A DNA stretch of 64,000 bases from Bog-473 sp963742035 (GTDB lineage Bacteria > Actinomycetota > Acidimicrobiia > Acidimicrobiales > RAAP-2), in assembly GCA_963742035.1 (NCBI GenBank), contig CAVUKH010000007.1, positions 434,001 to 498,000 of the forward strand, written 5' to 3'. The notes beneath the pieces are model-generated. The model was not told the origin of the DNA and made no database searches. It saw only the letters and a list, made by a program, of their open reading frames with translations. Numbering within the stretch: the first letter of the stretch is position 1; every line of letters begins with the position of its first letter. The translations under genes and the position numbers were made by a program. Below are positions 8,612 to 16,846 of this stretch, piece by piece.

Positions 8612-9130
8612 ATGCCCATTTACGAGATTGAGGGCGTCGCACCGCGCATCGACGCCGACGCCTTTGTCCACCCCGACGCAGTGGTGATCGGTGACGTCAC
8701 GATTGGCGCCGAGTCGAGTGTCTGGCCGGGAGCGGTCCTCCGCGGCGACTACGGAACCATCACGGTCGGCGCACGCTCCTCCATCCAGGACGGCACCGTC
8801 GTCCACGCCGGCCCTGGTTTCCCGACAGCCATCGGCGACGGCTGTGTCGTCGGTCACCTGACTCACCTGGAGGGCTGCACCCTCGAGGACGAATCCCTGG
8901 CGGGGTCCGGCAGCGTCGTTCTGCACTGGGCCGTCGTCAGCGCCGGGGCGACGGTCGGAGCCAACGCCGTCGTGCCCAATCACATGGTGGTGCCACCTGG
9001 AGCCCTGGCGCTCGGGGTCCCGGCCAAGATCCTCGAGAACAGGTCGGACATCCCGATGATCCGGGTCTCGGCCGCCGAGTACGTCAGCAATGCCAGGCGC
9101 TATCGCGCATCCTTGCGTCGGCTGGACTGA
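8612..9130 (+). CDS. Gamma-carbonic-anhydrase-like hexapeptide protein with altered zinc site
   Basis: A left-handed beta-helix protein of 172 residues with hexapeptide repeats (IGDVTIGAESSVW, VGARSSIQDG). In gamma carbonic anhydrases three His bind the metal. Here H65 (VVHAG) and H82 (VGHL) are present, but the third position of the GHxxxxHGC pattern is Glu87 (GHLTHLEGC), with an extra His at 85. The conserved R44, D46 and Q59 positions are kept. It may be a catalytically altered member, or His85 may substitute. It starts 11 bases after the zinc-ribbon gene. The family call is secure; the enzymatic activity is not. Confidence 0.88.
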   Translation: MPIYEIEGVAPRIDADAFVHPDAVVIGDVTIGAESSVWPGAVLRGDYGTITVGARSSIQDGTVVHAGPGFPTAIGDGCVVGHLTHLEGCTLEDESLAGSGSVVLHWAVVSAGATVGANAVVPNHMVVPPGALALGVPAKILENRSDIPMIRVSAAEYVSNARRYRASLRRLD

Positions 9131-9139
9131 GGCCCGGGC

Positions 9140-10171
9140 CTAGGCGCGGGCGAACCCGGCGATGTCCCGGGCCGTGTCAGCGGTGATGTCAGGGCAGGCA
9201 ATGGAGAAGATCTCCGTCCCGTGCATGGTGCCCATCATCTGACGACACCGGGCGGGCACGCCGGCCTCGAGGAGCAGTCGGTAGAAGTTGATCCCCTCGT
9301 CGCGCAGCGGGTCACACTCGTTGACGTTGATCACGGTCGGAGGGAAGCCGGTGACGTCGTCCACGCCGGCGAACGAGGGCCAGGCCAGCGGATTGCGCTC
9401 CTTGAAGGCCTCGATCCCGTACCCCATGGCCCCGCGATTGTTGTGGAGATGGAGCAGGATGCCCTCGTTCTCCACTGACGACGGGGATCCCGGCGCCGGC
9501 CACTGACCGGCGATGTACGGACAGAGGGCGTAGAGGCCCTTGATCAGACCGAGATCCCCGTCGCGCTTGAGGGCCAGACCAGTCGCCAGCGTGAGATTGC
9601 CGCCGCCGCTCTCGCCGGCGACGATGATCCGCCCAGGTTCGATGCCGAGGTCCACGGCGTGGGCCGCCACCCAGCGCAGGCCCGAAACGCAGTCGTTCAG
9701 CCCGGCGGGGAACGGAGCGACTTCGGGCGCCGAAGAAGCGGAGACGCAGTTGCGGAAGTCGACCATGACGACCACGACGCCGTTGGCGGCGATGTGCTTG
9801 CCCCAGCCCCGGTACATCCCGTCGAAACACGACATCGTGGCCATGCCGCCCCCGTGGATGTAGTAGACGCCGGGCAGGGGAGTGTCGGAGTCGGGTCGGA
9901 TGACCTGCAGGTTGACGGTGTTTCCGTCCGGAGCCGACGTGCACTGTGCCGTCGTCACCGAGAGGCCGGTGGAGGGTGCCGCTTCCTCGGTATCGCACAG
10001 ATTTTGGATCTCCCGAAAGGCCTCACGTGCCGCAGCGGCTTCCGGCGTATTGGCCTGTGCAAGAAGCTCCTCGCGGTCAGCGACGTCGCCGAGCTCGGGG
10101 GTCGGGAAGTGCTCGAGGAGCCGCCGCAGGCGGGGGTCGAGTCGTCGATCGTGTGCGATGTCGGGTGTCAT
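9140..10171 (-). CDS. Alpha/beta hydrolase, hormone-sensitive-lipase family esterase
   Basis: A 343-residue esterase of the HSL (bacterial group IV) type: oxyanion motif HGGG at 106-109, nucleophile elbow GESGGG with Ser188, acid Asp in NECDPLRDEG near 290, and catalytic His in GTMHGTEIF near 322. No signal peptide is present, so it is cytoplasmic. The ATG at 10171 is used because the frame upstream becomes arginine-rich and has no family similarity. The gene converges with the carbonic-anhydrase-like gene, nine bases apart. The substrate is unknown; such enzymes hydrolyse short acyl esters. Confidence 0.88.
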   Translation of the reverse strand: MTPDIAHDRRLDPRLRRLLEHFPTPELGDVADREELLAQANTPEAAAAREAFREIQNLCDTEEAAPSTGLSVTTAQCTSAPDGNTVNLQVIRPDSDTPLPGVYYIHGGGMATMSCFDGMYRGWGKHIAANGVVVVMVDFRNCVSASSAPEVAPFPAGLNDCVSGLRWVAAHAVDLGIEPGRIIVAGESGGGNLTLATGLALKRDGDLGLIKGLYALCPYIAGQWPAPGSPSSVENEGILLHLHNNRGAMGYGIEAFKERNPLAWPSFAGVDDVTGFPPTVINVNECDPLRDEGINFYRLLLEAGVPARCRQMMGTMHGTEIFSIACPDITADTARDIAGFARA

Positions 10172-10248
10172 GGCCCCATTCGACCACACGGACATCGGCC
10201 CGCACCGGGAGAAGCTCCCACCGGGAGTTCCGGCGAAAGGGGCGCGGC

Positions 10249-11283
10249 CTATCGGTGCGCTTTGGCGCGCAGCAGAGAGGCACGTGCTTCGGTGAGAAGT
10301 CCGTTCGCCGACACGTCTGTGCCCACGCTCCAGGCCACACCGACGCTGGCCGTCAGCGTGTAGCCGTCCAGGCTGAGCTCCCTGTCGACGTCGGCGACGA
10401 CGCCATCGATGCGATCCTTGAGGCGGCCTTCGACGACGGAGCGCTCGGCGTTGCCGCACAGGACGACGAACTGATCGCCCTCCAGACGGGCCAGGGTGTC
10501 GCCCCCCCGTACCGTGTTGTTCAGGCCCTGGGCCACGGAACGCAGCACTGCGTCACCCCACTCCTGACCGAGGGAGTCGTTCACGACCGAGAACCCGTTC
10601 AGGCCGATCAGGAAGAGCCCGTACGGCCGGCCGTAGCGCCGGGCCTCGTAGCCGTGATGGGCCAGTCGGTCCATGAAGATGAACCGGTTGGCCAGCCCGG
10701 TCAGCGGGTCGCGCAGGGCGCGCTCGGCTTCCCGTTCGAGCTTCGACGTGGTGCACAGCGCCGATGCCAAGACGTTGGCCATCAACTCGAGGACGTCAGC
10801 GTCAGCATCGTCGAAATGCTCCGCTTCGCCGGACATGACCCGCAACACACCCAAGGCCTCACCGGTCCGGAACATGGGGGCGACGGCAACGGAGCGCACG
10901 CCGGCCCGGCGACAGGTGTGGGCGTCCACCCGGGGATCTCCATCGGTGTCCCGACACAGGAGGGGCATGCCGACCCGCACGCAGAGGCCGGAGAGGCCGG
11001 CGTCCGCAGAGGTGCGTGAGCCCTCGGGATCCGTACGCAGGCCGTTGACGGCTCGGTGCACCAGCACGTTGCCTTCGAGCACCTCGACGACGGCCCCGTC
11101 GGCGTTGGTCACCGTCTGCACCCGCTCGAGGACGATGCCGATGGCCCGATCGGTCCCGGCTGCGGGAAGCACGTTGACCATGCGCTGGGTCTCTATGACG
11201 TAGTGCAGCAGGTCGCGTTGGGTAGCCCGCGCGGTGGTCGCCACCAATGAGAAATCGTCAGGGCCGCCGTGGCGCTTAAGCAC
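10249..11283 (-). CDS. GAF-GGDEF protein with degenerate cyclase motif
   Basis: An N-terminal GAF sensor domain (about residues 45-175) is followed by a GGDEF diguanylate-cyclase fold (about 185-340; RDPLTGLANR and the late VGVAWS segment). The signature loop reads LEGDQF rather than GGDEF, and the usual conserved residues around the metal site are partly changed. The domain may therefore bind nucleotide without making c-di-GMP. No membrane segment is seen. The GTG at 11283 is the furthest start; later starts are possible. It lies 77 bases upstream of the esterase on the same strand. Confidence 0.8.
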   Translation of the reverse strand: MLKRHGGPDDFSLVATTARATQRDLLHYVIETQRMVNVLPAAGTDRAIGIVLERVQTVTNADGAVVEVLEGNVLVHRAVNGLRTDPEGSRTSADAGLSGLCVRVGMPLLCRDTDGDPRVDAHTCRRAGVRSVAVAPMFRTGEALGVLRVMSGEAEHFDDADADVLELMANVLASALCTTSKLEREAERALRDPLTGLANRFIFMDRLAHHGYEARRYGRPYGLFLIGLNGFSVVNDSLGQEWGDAVLRSVAQGLNNTVRGGDTLARLEGDQFVVLCGNAERSVVEGRLKDRIDGVVADVDRELSLDGYTLTASVGVAWSVGTDVSANGLLTEARASLLRAKAHR

Positions 11284-11508
11284 AATTTTCCTGTGGCAAT
11301 GACCGGGACCTGGGAAAACCCCGCGTCCGTCGGCCCGGACCCAACGACTTCGGTGACGCGATCTCGGGCGGACGGAGCGGAGGAACTGGTCCGAAGGGAG
11401 GCCGCCCCCTCGGTATATTCGACCTTTGGCCAGGTCATCGGCGCTTTTCTGCCGGGGCGACCGTCCAGGAGGATGCGGAGATCGGGCGCTGGTGGCCGAG
11501 CCTCCGGA

Positions 11509-12285
11509 TCACCGTGTGACGAAAAAGGTGCGGTCGATCGTTCCCCCGGCGTCCGTTGTGGGGTCCGTGACGTGTACGACGGTCGCCCCCGCCCCCTCAA
11601 AGCTGCGCCGGGCCGTCTCGTCGGAGAGCGCCAGCAGCGTCATCTGGGGGACCCAGTCGAGTCGCTCGTAGAGGACCTTGGCCGGGACTCCCACCCGCCG
11701 CAGGAACCGGGCGGCACGAAGCTTCAGGCCGGCACGGGTCCGCACACTGGGCAGCGGGATCTCGTGTGCGGGGACGTACGACGGCAGCTGCACCACGATC
11801 GCACCCCCGGGCCTGAGCACCCTCACGAACTCACGAAGAAATGACTGCATTGCGTCGATCGAATCCAAGTGTTGGAGCACCAGCAGGCTCAGGACGAAGT
11901 CGAAGGAACCGTCCGGGATGAATCGCAAATCATTTGATTGATTGACCATGAAGACACAGTTGCGTCGGTCTGCGAGCAGTTGCCGAGCTGCATCCACCAT
12001 GCTCGGAGCGACGTCGACGCCCGTCACTCGGGCGAAGTGTCGGGCCAGCCCCCCGGTCAATCGGCCGACCCCGCAACCGAAGTCAAGGGCCGCGTCGCGG
12101 TGTTGACCTATACCCAGTGCCTCCGCCTGAGTGAGCAGATCGCTGACGATCCCTTCGCCACCGAGGAGAAACTCTCCGACATCTCCGCCCCCATGGCGAT
12201 ACTTCGATTCCGTCAGAATGGCGAACAGGGGGTCCACCGTGCCCCAGTCCTCCCAAGCTTGGCCATGCGCAGTCGTCGGAGCCAT
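11509..12285 (-). CDS. Class I SAM-dependent methyltransferase
   Basis: A Rossmann-fold methyltransferase: the glycine-rich SAM motif I reads ALDFGCGVGRLTGGLA near residue 67, the acidic end of strand 2 is in VTGVDVAPSMV, and the later motif is FDFVLSLLVLQHL then VLRPGG. The C-terminal third is specific and does not reveal a substrate. The ATG at 12285 gives 258 residues; a GTG eight codons upstream (12309) is the alternative. It lies on the minus strand upstream of the GGDEF gene, with 225 bases between, in which I see no gene. Confidence 0.82.
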   Translation of the reverse strand: MAPTTAHGQAWEDWGTVDPLFAILTESKYRHGGGDVGEFLLGGEGIVSDLLTQAEALGIGQHRDAALDFGCGVGRLTGGLARHFARVTGVDVAPSMVDAARQLLADRRNCVFMVNQSNDLRFIPDGSFDFVLSLLVLQHLDSIDAMQSFLREFVRVLRPGGAIVVQLPSYVPAHEIPLPSVRTRAGLKLRAARFLRRVGVPAKVLYERLDWVPQMTLLALSDETARRSFEGAGATVVHVTDPTTDAGGTIDRTFFVTR

Positions 12286-12378
12286 GTCGGGAAACCGTAC
12301 TGTGCCCACTCCGGCGGAAGCGGCAGCACGCCGCGGACAGGGAGGCCGACGCAGAGGAGCGCCTAGGACCCTCGCTCA

Positions 12379-12840
12379 CGAGCGAGATGTTGTACGAACG
12401 GGCTCACGATGGAATAGGACGAACCAGACCTCTCCGCCGTCCCCGAAGCAGGGCACAGCGGCGACACCGGCACCCATGCGCGCTCGGGCCGAGGGTTCCT
12501 GGTTGTACAGGCCAAATGGCCGCCACCCACCATCCAAACGACGGGACCACCCGACCTGGGTGTGACGTCGATGGCGCTCCTCTCAACCCGGACCGGATCA
12601 CCTACACGACCTTGGGAGACGTGGTTATGGCCAGAGAGAAGGCCCGAAGAACAGCGCCGTCCATCGCCGTCTGCGGTATGTGACCTGCTTCAGGCCCTGA
12701 TCGCCTGGCCTTGCTCGTACCGGTGGGGATCACTGCTGCGTCCCACCAACCCGGCCGCACTGTGGCACCTCGATCAGTGTTCCGGCCGGGCGACGCCCGC
12801 GAAACGACCGCAGAGCGGGCACAACAGAAGTGACCTAACT
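12379..12840 (+). other. Gene-free stretch before the ABM-like gene
   Basis: About 460 bases with no frame I can support. A short plus-strand run near 12573-12680 (LNPDRITYTTLGDVVMAREKAR) has protein-like composition, but it lacks a credible start and length and could be a gene remnant. Confidence 0.4.
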
Positions 12841-12874
12841 TGGCCGGACCACCTCGGCTGGGGTGGTCCGGCCA
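12841..12874. promoter_or_regulatory. Perfect 13-bp inverted repeat in the 5' region of the ABM-like gene
   Basis: The arm TGGCCGGACCACC (12841-12853) is followed by an eight-base loop and its exact complement GGTGGTCCGGCCA (12862-12874). The repeat ends 20 bases before the ATG at 12895, with the ribosome site AGAGAGG between. As RNA it would be a very stable hairpin. It could be an attenuator or mRNA-stabilising element, a dimeric repressor site, or a terminator of upstream transcription. There is no T-run after it, which argues against a standard terminator. Confidence 0.6.
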
Positions 12875-12894
12875 CTCGAAGAGAGGTCTCCGTT

Positions 12895-13201
12895 ATGAGT
12901 GTCACCGTCATCGCCCAGTTCCCGGTTGCCGACGTCGAGAAGGCCATAGCCGGCTTGCAAAGCAACGCAGCCCTCCTGGAGGAGATCACCGAGGACACCA
13001 AGGGCGGTGGGATCATCCGCCACAACTTCGTGGCGGGCGACGGCGAACTCGTCGTCATTGACGAGTGGGAAACCGCTGAACCAGTTCCAGAGCTTCTTCG
13101 AGGGCAACCCCAAGGTCCAGAAGGTCACTGAACTTATCGGTGTCACCGGCCCACCCACCGTCGCGATATACAACGGATTCGAGGCGCCCGGGCGGGTCTA
13201 G
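12895..13201 (+). CDS. Small ABM-like (ferredoxin-like barrel) protein, frameshifted
   Basis: A ~102-residue protein in two frames. The first 62 residues (starting MSVTVIAQFPVADVEK, to EWETAE) read from ATG 12895; the rest (QFQSFFEGNPKVQKV onward, to GFEAPGRV) continue in the next frame. Removing one C from the CC at 13081-13082 restores one continuous frame, typical in length for stress-responsive antibiotic-biosynthesis-monooxygenase-like dimeric barrels. A good ribosome site (AGAGAGG) precedes the start. The break may be a sequencing error or a recent mutation. The role is unknown; the family assignment rests on pattern and size. Confidence 0.6.
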
Positions 13202-13288
13202 CCTGCCGGCCCGTCAACGAGGCGAGTTCAGATCGGCGCACCATCCCGGCCTTCGGCCGCAAGTCGTTCGCTCGTCAGCAGGCATCGG

Positions 13289-13948
13289 TCATTGGCGTGA
13301 GAAGGTCAGGTGCGTGACACCGCTCGGTGACGAGATTGCCTCGCTGTTGTAGCGCTCTTCCATGCCCTCGAGGCCGTCCCACAGTCGAACACCGCGGCCC
13401 AGCAGGATCGGCACCAGCACGACGTGGAGGGCGTCGATGAGATCGGCGGCGAGGAAATCACGGACGACCGTCGGGCCACCGCCGATGCGCACGTCGAGAT
13501 CACCGGCGGCCTGCCGGGCGAGGACGAGAGCCTCCGGTGGAGAGGCGTCGACGAAATGGAACACGGTGCCGCCTTCCATCTCGATCGACGGGCGCGGGTG
13601 GTGCGTGAGCACGAACACCGGGGTGTGGAACGGCGGGTTCGGCCCCCACCATCCACGCCACTCGTCGTCGGTGCCGAGATCGGTCCACGGGCCGGTCTGC
13701 GGGCCGAACTTGCCCCGGCCCATGATCTCGGCACCGAACCCGACATTCAGGCGTTCGGCGAACGCGTTGTCGACACCGGTCGTGCCACCTGCCTGACCCA
13801 TGATGATCGAGCGCCCGAACCGGGTGGGGAGTACCCACTCGTGCAGACGATGGCCGGCGTGGCCGAACGGGGCGTCGATCGTCAAGCCTTCGCCGGTCCC
13901 GAACCCGTCCAGGGAGATCGAGAAGTTGTGGACACGGACCTGGGACAT
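13289..13948 (-). CDS. Dihydrofolate reductase-like (RibD C-terminal) protein
   Basis: A 219-residue protein of the RibD-C/DHFR-like family. The N-terminus reads VRVHNFSISLDGFGTGEG, the middle holds EIMGRGKFG, and IGGGPTVVRDFLAADLID with LVPILLGRGVRLW forms the typical nucleotide-binding C-terminal half. Such stand-alone proteins probably use NADPH (or F420H2 in actinobacteria), but the substrates are mostly unknown. The ATG at 13948 lies just beside one copy of a dispersed repeat. No operon partner is evident. Confidence 0.85.
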   Translation of the reverse strand: MSQVRVHNFSISLDGFGTGEGLTIDAPFGHAGHRLHEWVLPTRFGRSIIMGQAGGTTGVDNAFAERLNVGFGAEIMGRGKFGPQTGPWTDLGTDDEWRGWWGPNPPFHTPVFVLTHHPRPSIEMEGGTVFHFVDASPPEALVLARQAAGDLDVRIGGGPTVVRDFLAADLIDALHVVLVPILLGRGVRLWDGLEGMEERYNSEAISSPSGVTHLTFSRQ

Positions 13949-13956
13949 AGCGAGCC

Positions 13957-14048
13957 TCCGAAGCGCTGGGTGTCTGCGGTATCAACTGGTTGACGCGAAC
14001 GCCGAGCGACGCCCGGGCGCCTGTGCCTGAAGTGCCCGGCTGTCCCAC
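13957..14048. repeat. Dispersed repeat, copy A
   Basis: About 90 bases that closely match 55517-55599 in the same orientation. Shared blocks include TCCGAAGCGCTGGG, TCAACTGGTTGAC, GCGACGCCCGG and AAGTGCC, with two small indels. It sits upstream of the DHFR-like gene. Function unknown. Confidence 0.7.
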
Positions 14049-14129
14049 CTTCTCGGCGGTCGGGGGCTCCCTCGGCATGGTCGACGGCACGCGCTGTGGA
14101 CCCTTTGAGGCACCCGAGGGATGGTGCTT

Positions 14130-14447
14130 CTACGAACCCTCCTCGATCACCGCGATGGCCAATTCCAGGGCCTCGGCAATGTTGATCGCGGCTGACATGA
14201 CCCGGGCCGTGCCGATGATCGGAGCCACCGCGACGAGAACGCTTTGCGCGTCCTCAAGCGTGATTCCGGCTTCAGCTGCGGGGCCGATGTTGAGGAGGTA
14301 CGAGGCAGGACCGGCGTCGACCGCTGCGAGGGCGGCAAGTCGGACCAACATGAGGGCGCCGGGTGGCAGGTCAGATTCTGCGACCGAAACCGCGGTCATA
14401 GCGGCAAGCGTGTCGAGGACCGGGGTTTCTGCAGTGTCATCGGGCAT
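14130..14447 (-). CDS. Carboxymuconolactone-decarboxylase-like small protein
   Basis: A 105-residue, Ala-rich, mostly helical protein (DTLAAMTAVSVAESDLPPG, then LVRLAALAAVDAGPASY and EAGITLEDAQSVLVAVAPIIGTARVMSA in three helices). This pattern resembles the CMD/AhpD-like family in actinobacteria, but the redox C-x2-C of AhpD is absent, so peroxidase activity is unlikely. It starts at ATG 14447 and stands alone. Upstream, 14448-14743 holds no gene I can support. Confidence 0.6.
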   Translation of the reverse strand: MPDDTAETPVLDTLAAMTAVSVAESDLPPGALMLVRLAALAAVDAGPASYLLNIGPAAEAGITLEDAQSVLVAVAPIIGTARVMSAAINIAEALELAIAVIEEGS

Positions 14448-14743
14448 TCGTGGAACTCCTTCGTGAGGGCAGATGAGCGGACAGGCACGCCGGCTAGGAC
14501 CATCGACAAACCTGGCAATAGTCGGCGTCCGCAGGCTAGGCGAATCGTCGAACCGAGACGGCCCTGGCCGATTCTGGACCCGTCGGGCTATTGGCGAAAC
14601 GACGGCGCAGGAGCGGCGAGAGATACGCCGCAGCGAGGTGGCGTAGTCTTCACGGCGGTCACTTGATGGGCCTTGTTCTCAGGGGCAGTGAGTGACCATT
14701 CTTCGGCTTGGGACACGGCAGATTTGTGGCTCTGAGCAGGGGA

Positions 14744-14818
14744 CGGGCTGTGGCGCAGCTTGGTTAGCGCGCTTGACTGGGGGTCAAGAGGTCCCGGGTT
14801 CAAATCCCGGCAGCCCGA
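14744..14818 (+). tRNA. tRNA-Pro (anticodon GGG)
   Basis: A complete 75-base cloverleaf. The acceptor CGGGCTG pairs with CAGCCCG, the D arm is GCGC/GCGC, the anticodon stem CTTGA/TCAAG encloses the loop CTGGGGG (anticodon GGG), the T arm is CCGGG-TTCAAAT-CCCGG, and the discriminator is A. The C1-G72 pair is the usual hallmark of bacterial tRNA-Pro. CCA is not encoded. A phage-terminase-like remnant begins right after the 3' end, so this gene is a likely past integration site. Confidence 0.95.
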
Positions 14819-14830
14819 CTAGCAGGGAGA

Positions 14831-15382
14831 ATGCAGATGACGGGGGGGCGTTATCGGCTGCACACCGGACGGGCTACACCTCGGAGTCGTACCAGTACAG
14901 GACGGCTCGGACAGAGTCTCCACTTGTCCCTGAAGAAGCTACCCAAAGACGACGATCTCTTGAGCGAGCTAGGCCGCGTGCGACTCCGAGAGACAGGGAT
15001 CGGTCAAGCCCGACTCGACCACGACTCCGGTTCCCACGACGACCAGGCCGAGCGTCTGAGCGTGGCCTGCGCCGAACTGATCGGCAACGTGCAGACCTCA
15101 GGTGGTCGCCAATGGCTCGAATCACTCGCGCCGCCTCGCGCGAAATGCCAAGCCCCCAATCCAAGGGGTTCGCTCATCTGCCGGGTCTGTCGGACACCGA
15201 TCGAGCCAACACCCGAACCGGCGCCGTACGTGCCCGAACCTGTCGCCGCGCGACCGTGGTCTCCGACGAGTCCCTTTACCGACAACGTGCAAGCGCCTCC
15301 GGGCCAGGCTCAGACGTTACGGTTCCTTAGGGAATACCAAGAACAAGATTGGACCAATTGGGCCTTTGGACGCCGCACTTAA
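14831..15382 (+). pseudogene. Remnant resembling the C-terminus of a phage terminase large subunit
   Basis: The frame encodes a segment (roughly residues 36-90) reading LPKDDDLLSELGRVRLRETG and then RLDHDSGSHDDQAERLSVA. This resembles the nuclease C-terminus of actinophage terminase large subunits, where HDD supplies a metal-binding Asp. There is no ATPase domain, and the first ~30 residues overlap sequence directly after tRNA-Pro. The tail has a possible zinc knuckle (CQAPNPRGSLICRVC). I read it as a fragment left after integration and deletion of a phage-like element. No integrase is visible nearby. The resemblance is by eye and not certain. Confidence 0.5.
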
Positions 15383-15460
15383 CAGTCTCCATGATCAAGA
15401 ATCAGCTTGATGCGAAGAAGGAAATGGGTACTGACGCTTTGAAGGGGGAGAGACTGAATC

Positions 15461-16114
15461 ATGGCGCGAGTACAAGTGACACTGTGGGACGCCGATGGAC
15501 AGGTTGCGAAGATTACGGACGATGATCAAGCGGGCGAACCTTTCATCGACTTGAACGTCGCGCATCAAGAGGGTTTGCATGCGCAAGGAGCACAGGTTGA
15601 TCAGCTCGAAAATTATGTCCTTGGGGATCATGCTGTGCTTCTAGCGACCCCTGAGCGATTGGGTACGGACCAGATCGTGCTGGACCCATCCGTGACACAA
15701 GCGGGGGTTCACCTAGACCTGCACAACGTTGACGAAGGGTTCGCGGACAGGACCCAGGCAGTGGTATTCGTCCTTAATCAGGCAGGGGTCGAGCAGGGGG
15801 CTTGGGCCAGAGTCGTATTACTCAACAAAAACGACCAGTGGAACTTTCCTTCCATGGTTTTCTATCCCTTCGAGTCAGCACCCAACCATTCCCCGCCTGG
15901 TAAGGGACCCGGCGGAATCAACCTAGAGCAATACTTCTTCTCTCAAAAAGTTCATCAGGCCCGTGTCGATTCGCTTGGCAATCCATCAGGGGTTGTTTAC
16001 CTCTTGGACCAAGACCTGGAATACACGCAACTCGATCCGGGGCCAGCACCAGATCTTCACCAACTCGGCTGGCAGGACCGCGCTTGGTACCTCCAGTTCA
16101 ACGGTGGTCCTTAA
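15461..16114 (+). CDS. Hypothetical protein, AT-richer than its surroundings
   Basis: A 217-residue acidic soluble protein with no family I recognise. It contains LDLHNVDEGFADRTQAVVFVLNQAG and a C-terminal half rich in Gln, Asp and aromatic residues; no membrane segment or signal peptide is seen. It has a strong ribosome site (AAGGGGGAG) before ATG 15461. An inverted repeat ATCAAG/CTTGAT (15394-15411) lies 50 bases upstream and may be an operator. Base use is visibly lower in GC than in the core genes, which together with the adjacent tRNA and terminase-like remnant suggests recent transfer. It ends 52 bases before a stretch with no clear gene. Confidence 0.65.
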   Translation: MARVQVTLWDADGQVAKITDDDQAGEPFIDLNVAHQEGLHAQGAQVDQLENYVLGDHAVLLATPERLGTDQIVLDPSVTQAGVHLDLHNVDEGFADRTQAVVFVLNQAGVEQGAWARVVLLNKNDQWNFPSMVFYPFESAPNHSPPGKGPGGINLEQYFFSQKVHQARVDSLGNPSGVVYLLDQDLEYTQLDPGPAPDLHQLGWQDRAWYLQFNGGP

Positions 16115-16408
16115 TGACGAGGAATCTCACAGCGTGAACGAGGACCCAAGCGCCACGGAAGAAGGTTGAGCGGCTTTGTCTCCCGATGCAACTTCGCGCC
16201 GTGCGCCGACAGTCCCTTCCTCGGACGCTGTCGGCACGTGGTCGAGCGCTGGTCGTGGGTTTCTTTTTGTCCCGCGGCCAGCGCTCGGCCCTCGTCAGGA
16301 CATAGACCCAACCCGGCGGTCGGGGACGGTCCCGCGCGCAGGCAGTTTGCCATGGTCCGCACCCCTCAAGGGAGTAAAGCGGAACCGACGCGGTTTACAG
16401 TCCGAATC

Positions 16409-16846
16409 ATGGAAATTCTGAGCATCACCATTGCCGGTCTTGCTGCTGCCGCCGCATTCGCGTCTGTCTGGCTGACTCGTCAGGCCGTAACCGAGGCACA
16501 CAGGGGGCGAGTAGAGACAGGGATCGTCCGACACCTTGATCGCCTCAATGAGTTGGGTCGAAAAGCTGGAGACGTGCGGTGGAGCGCACATGCCCCGCCC
16601 TTCTTCGTGGGCGATCCCCTTGTCGAACTGGACGCCCTGCTTCAGGCCGAAGTCATTGAGTTCCCTGCGACTCATGCCCTCATGGAAGCGGGGAGACACT
16701 TTTTCGAGAAGATGGGGTCACAGAAGATGAGGTCGGACGAGGAGATACAAGCATCCGCAGCGTCCATCGAAAGCTTGGCCATTCAACTCAGGACGGAAAT
16801 CAGCAGGGCATACCGGACGGTCGCGGAACAGTTACCACCCAATTAG
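16409..16846 (+). CDS. Hypothetical protein with N-terminal membrane anchor
   Basis: A 145-residue protein. A single hydrophobic segment at residues 2-22 (ILSITIAGLAAAAAFASVWL) is followed by a mostly helical cytoplasmic region with many charged residues. The frame is open further upstream, but ATG 16409 places the membrane anchor at the N-terminus, a common layout for small membrane-tethered proteins. Function unknown. The composition is intermediate between the AT-richer neighbour and the core. Confidence 0.55.
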   Translation: MEILSITIAGLAAAAAFASVWLTRQAVTEAHRGRVETGIVRHLDRLNELGRKAGDVRWSAHAPPFFVGDPLVELDALLQAEVIEFPATHALMEAGRHFFEKMGSQKMRSDEEIQASAASIESLAIQLRTEISRAYRTVAEQLPPN

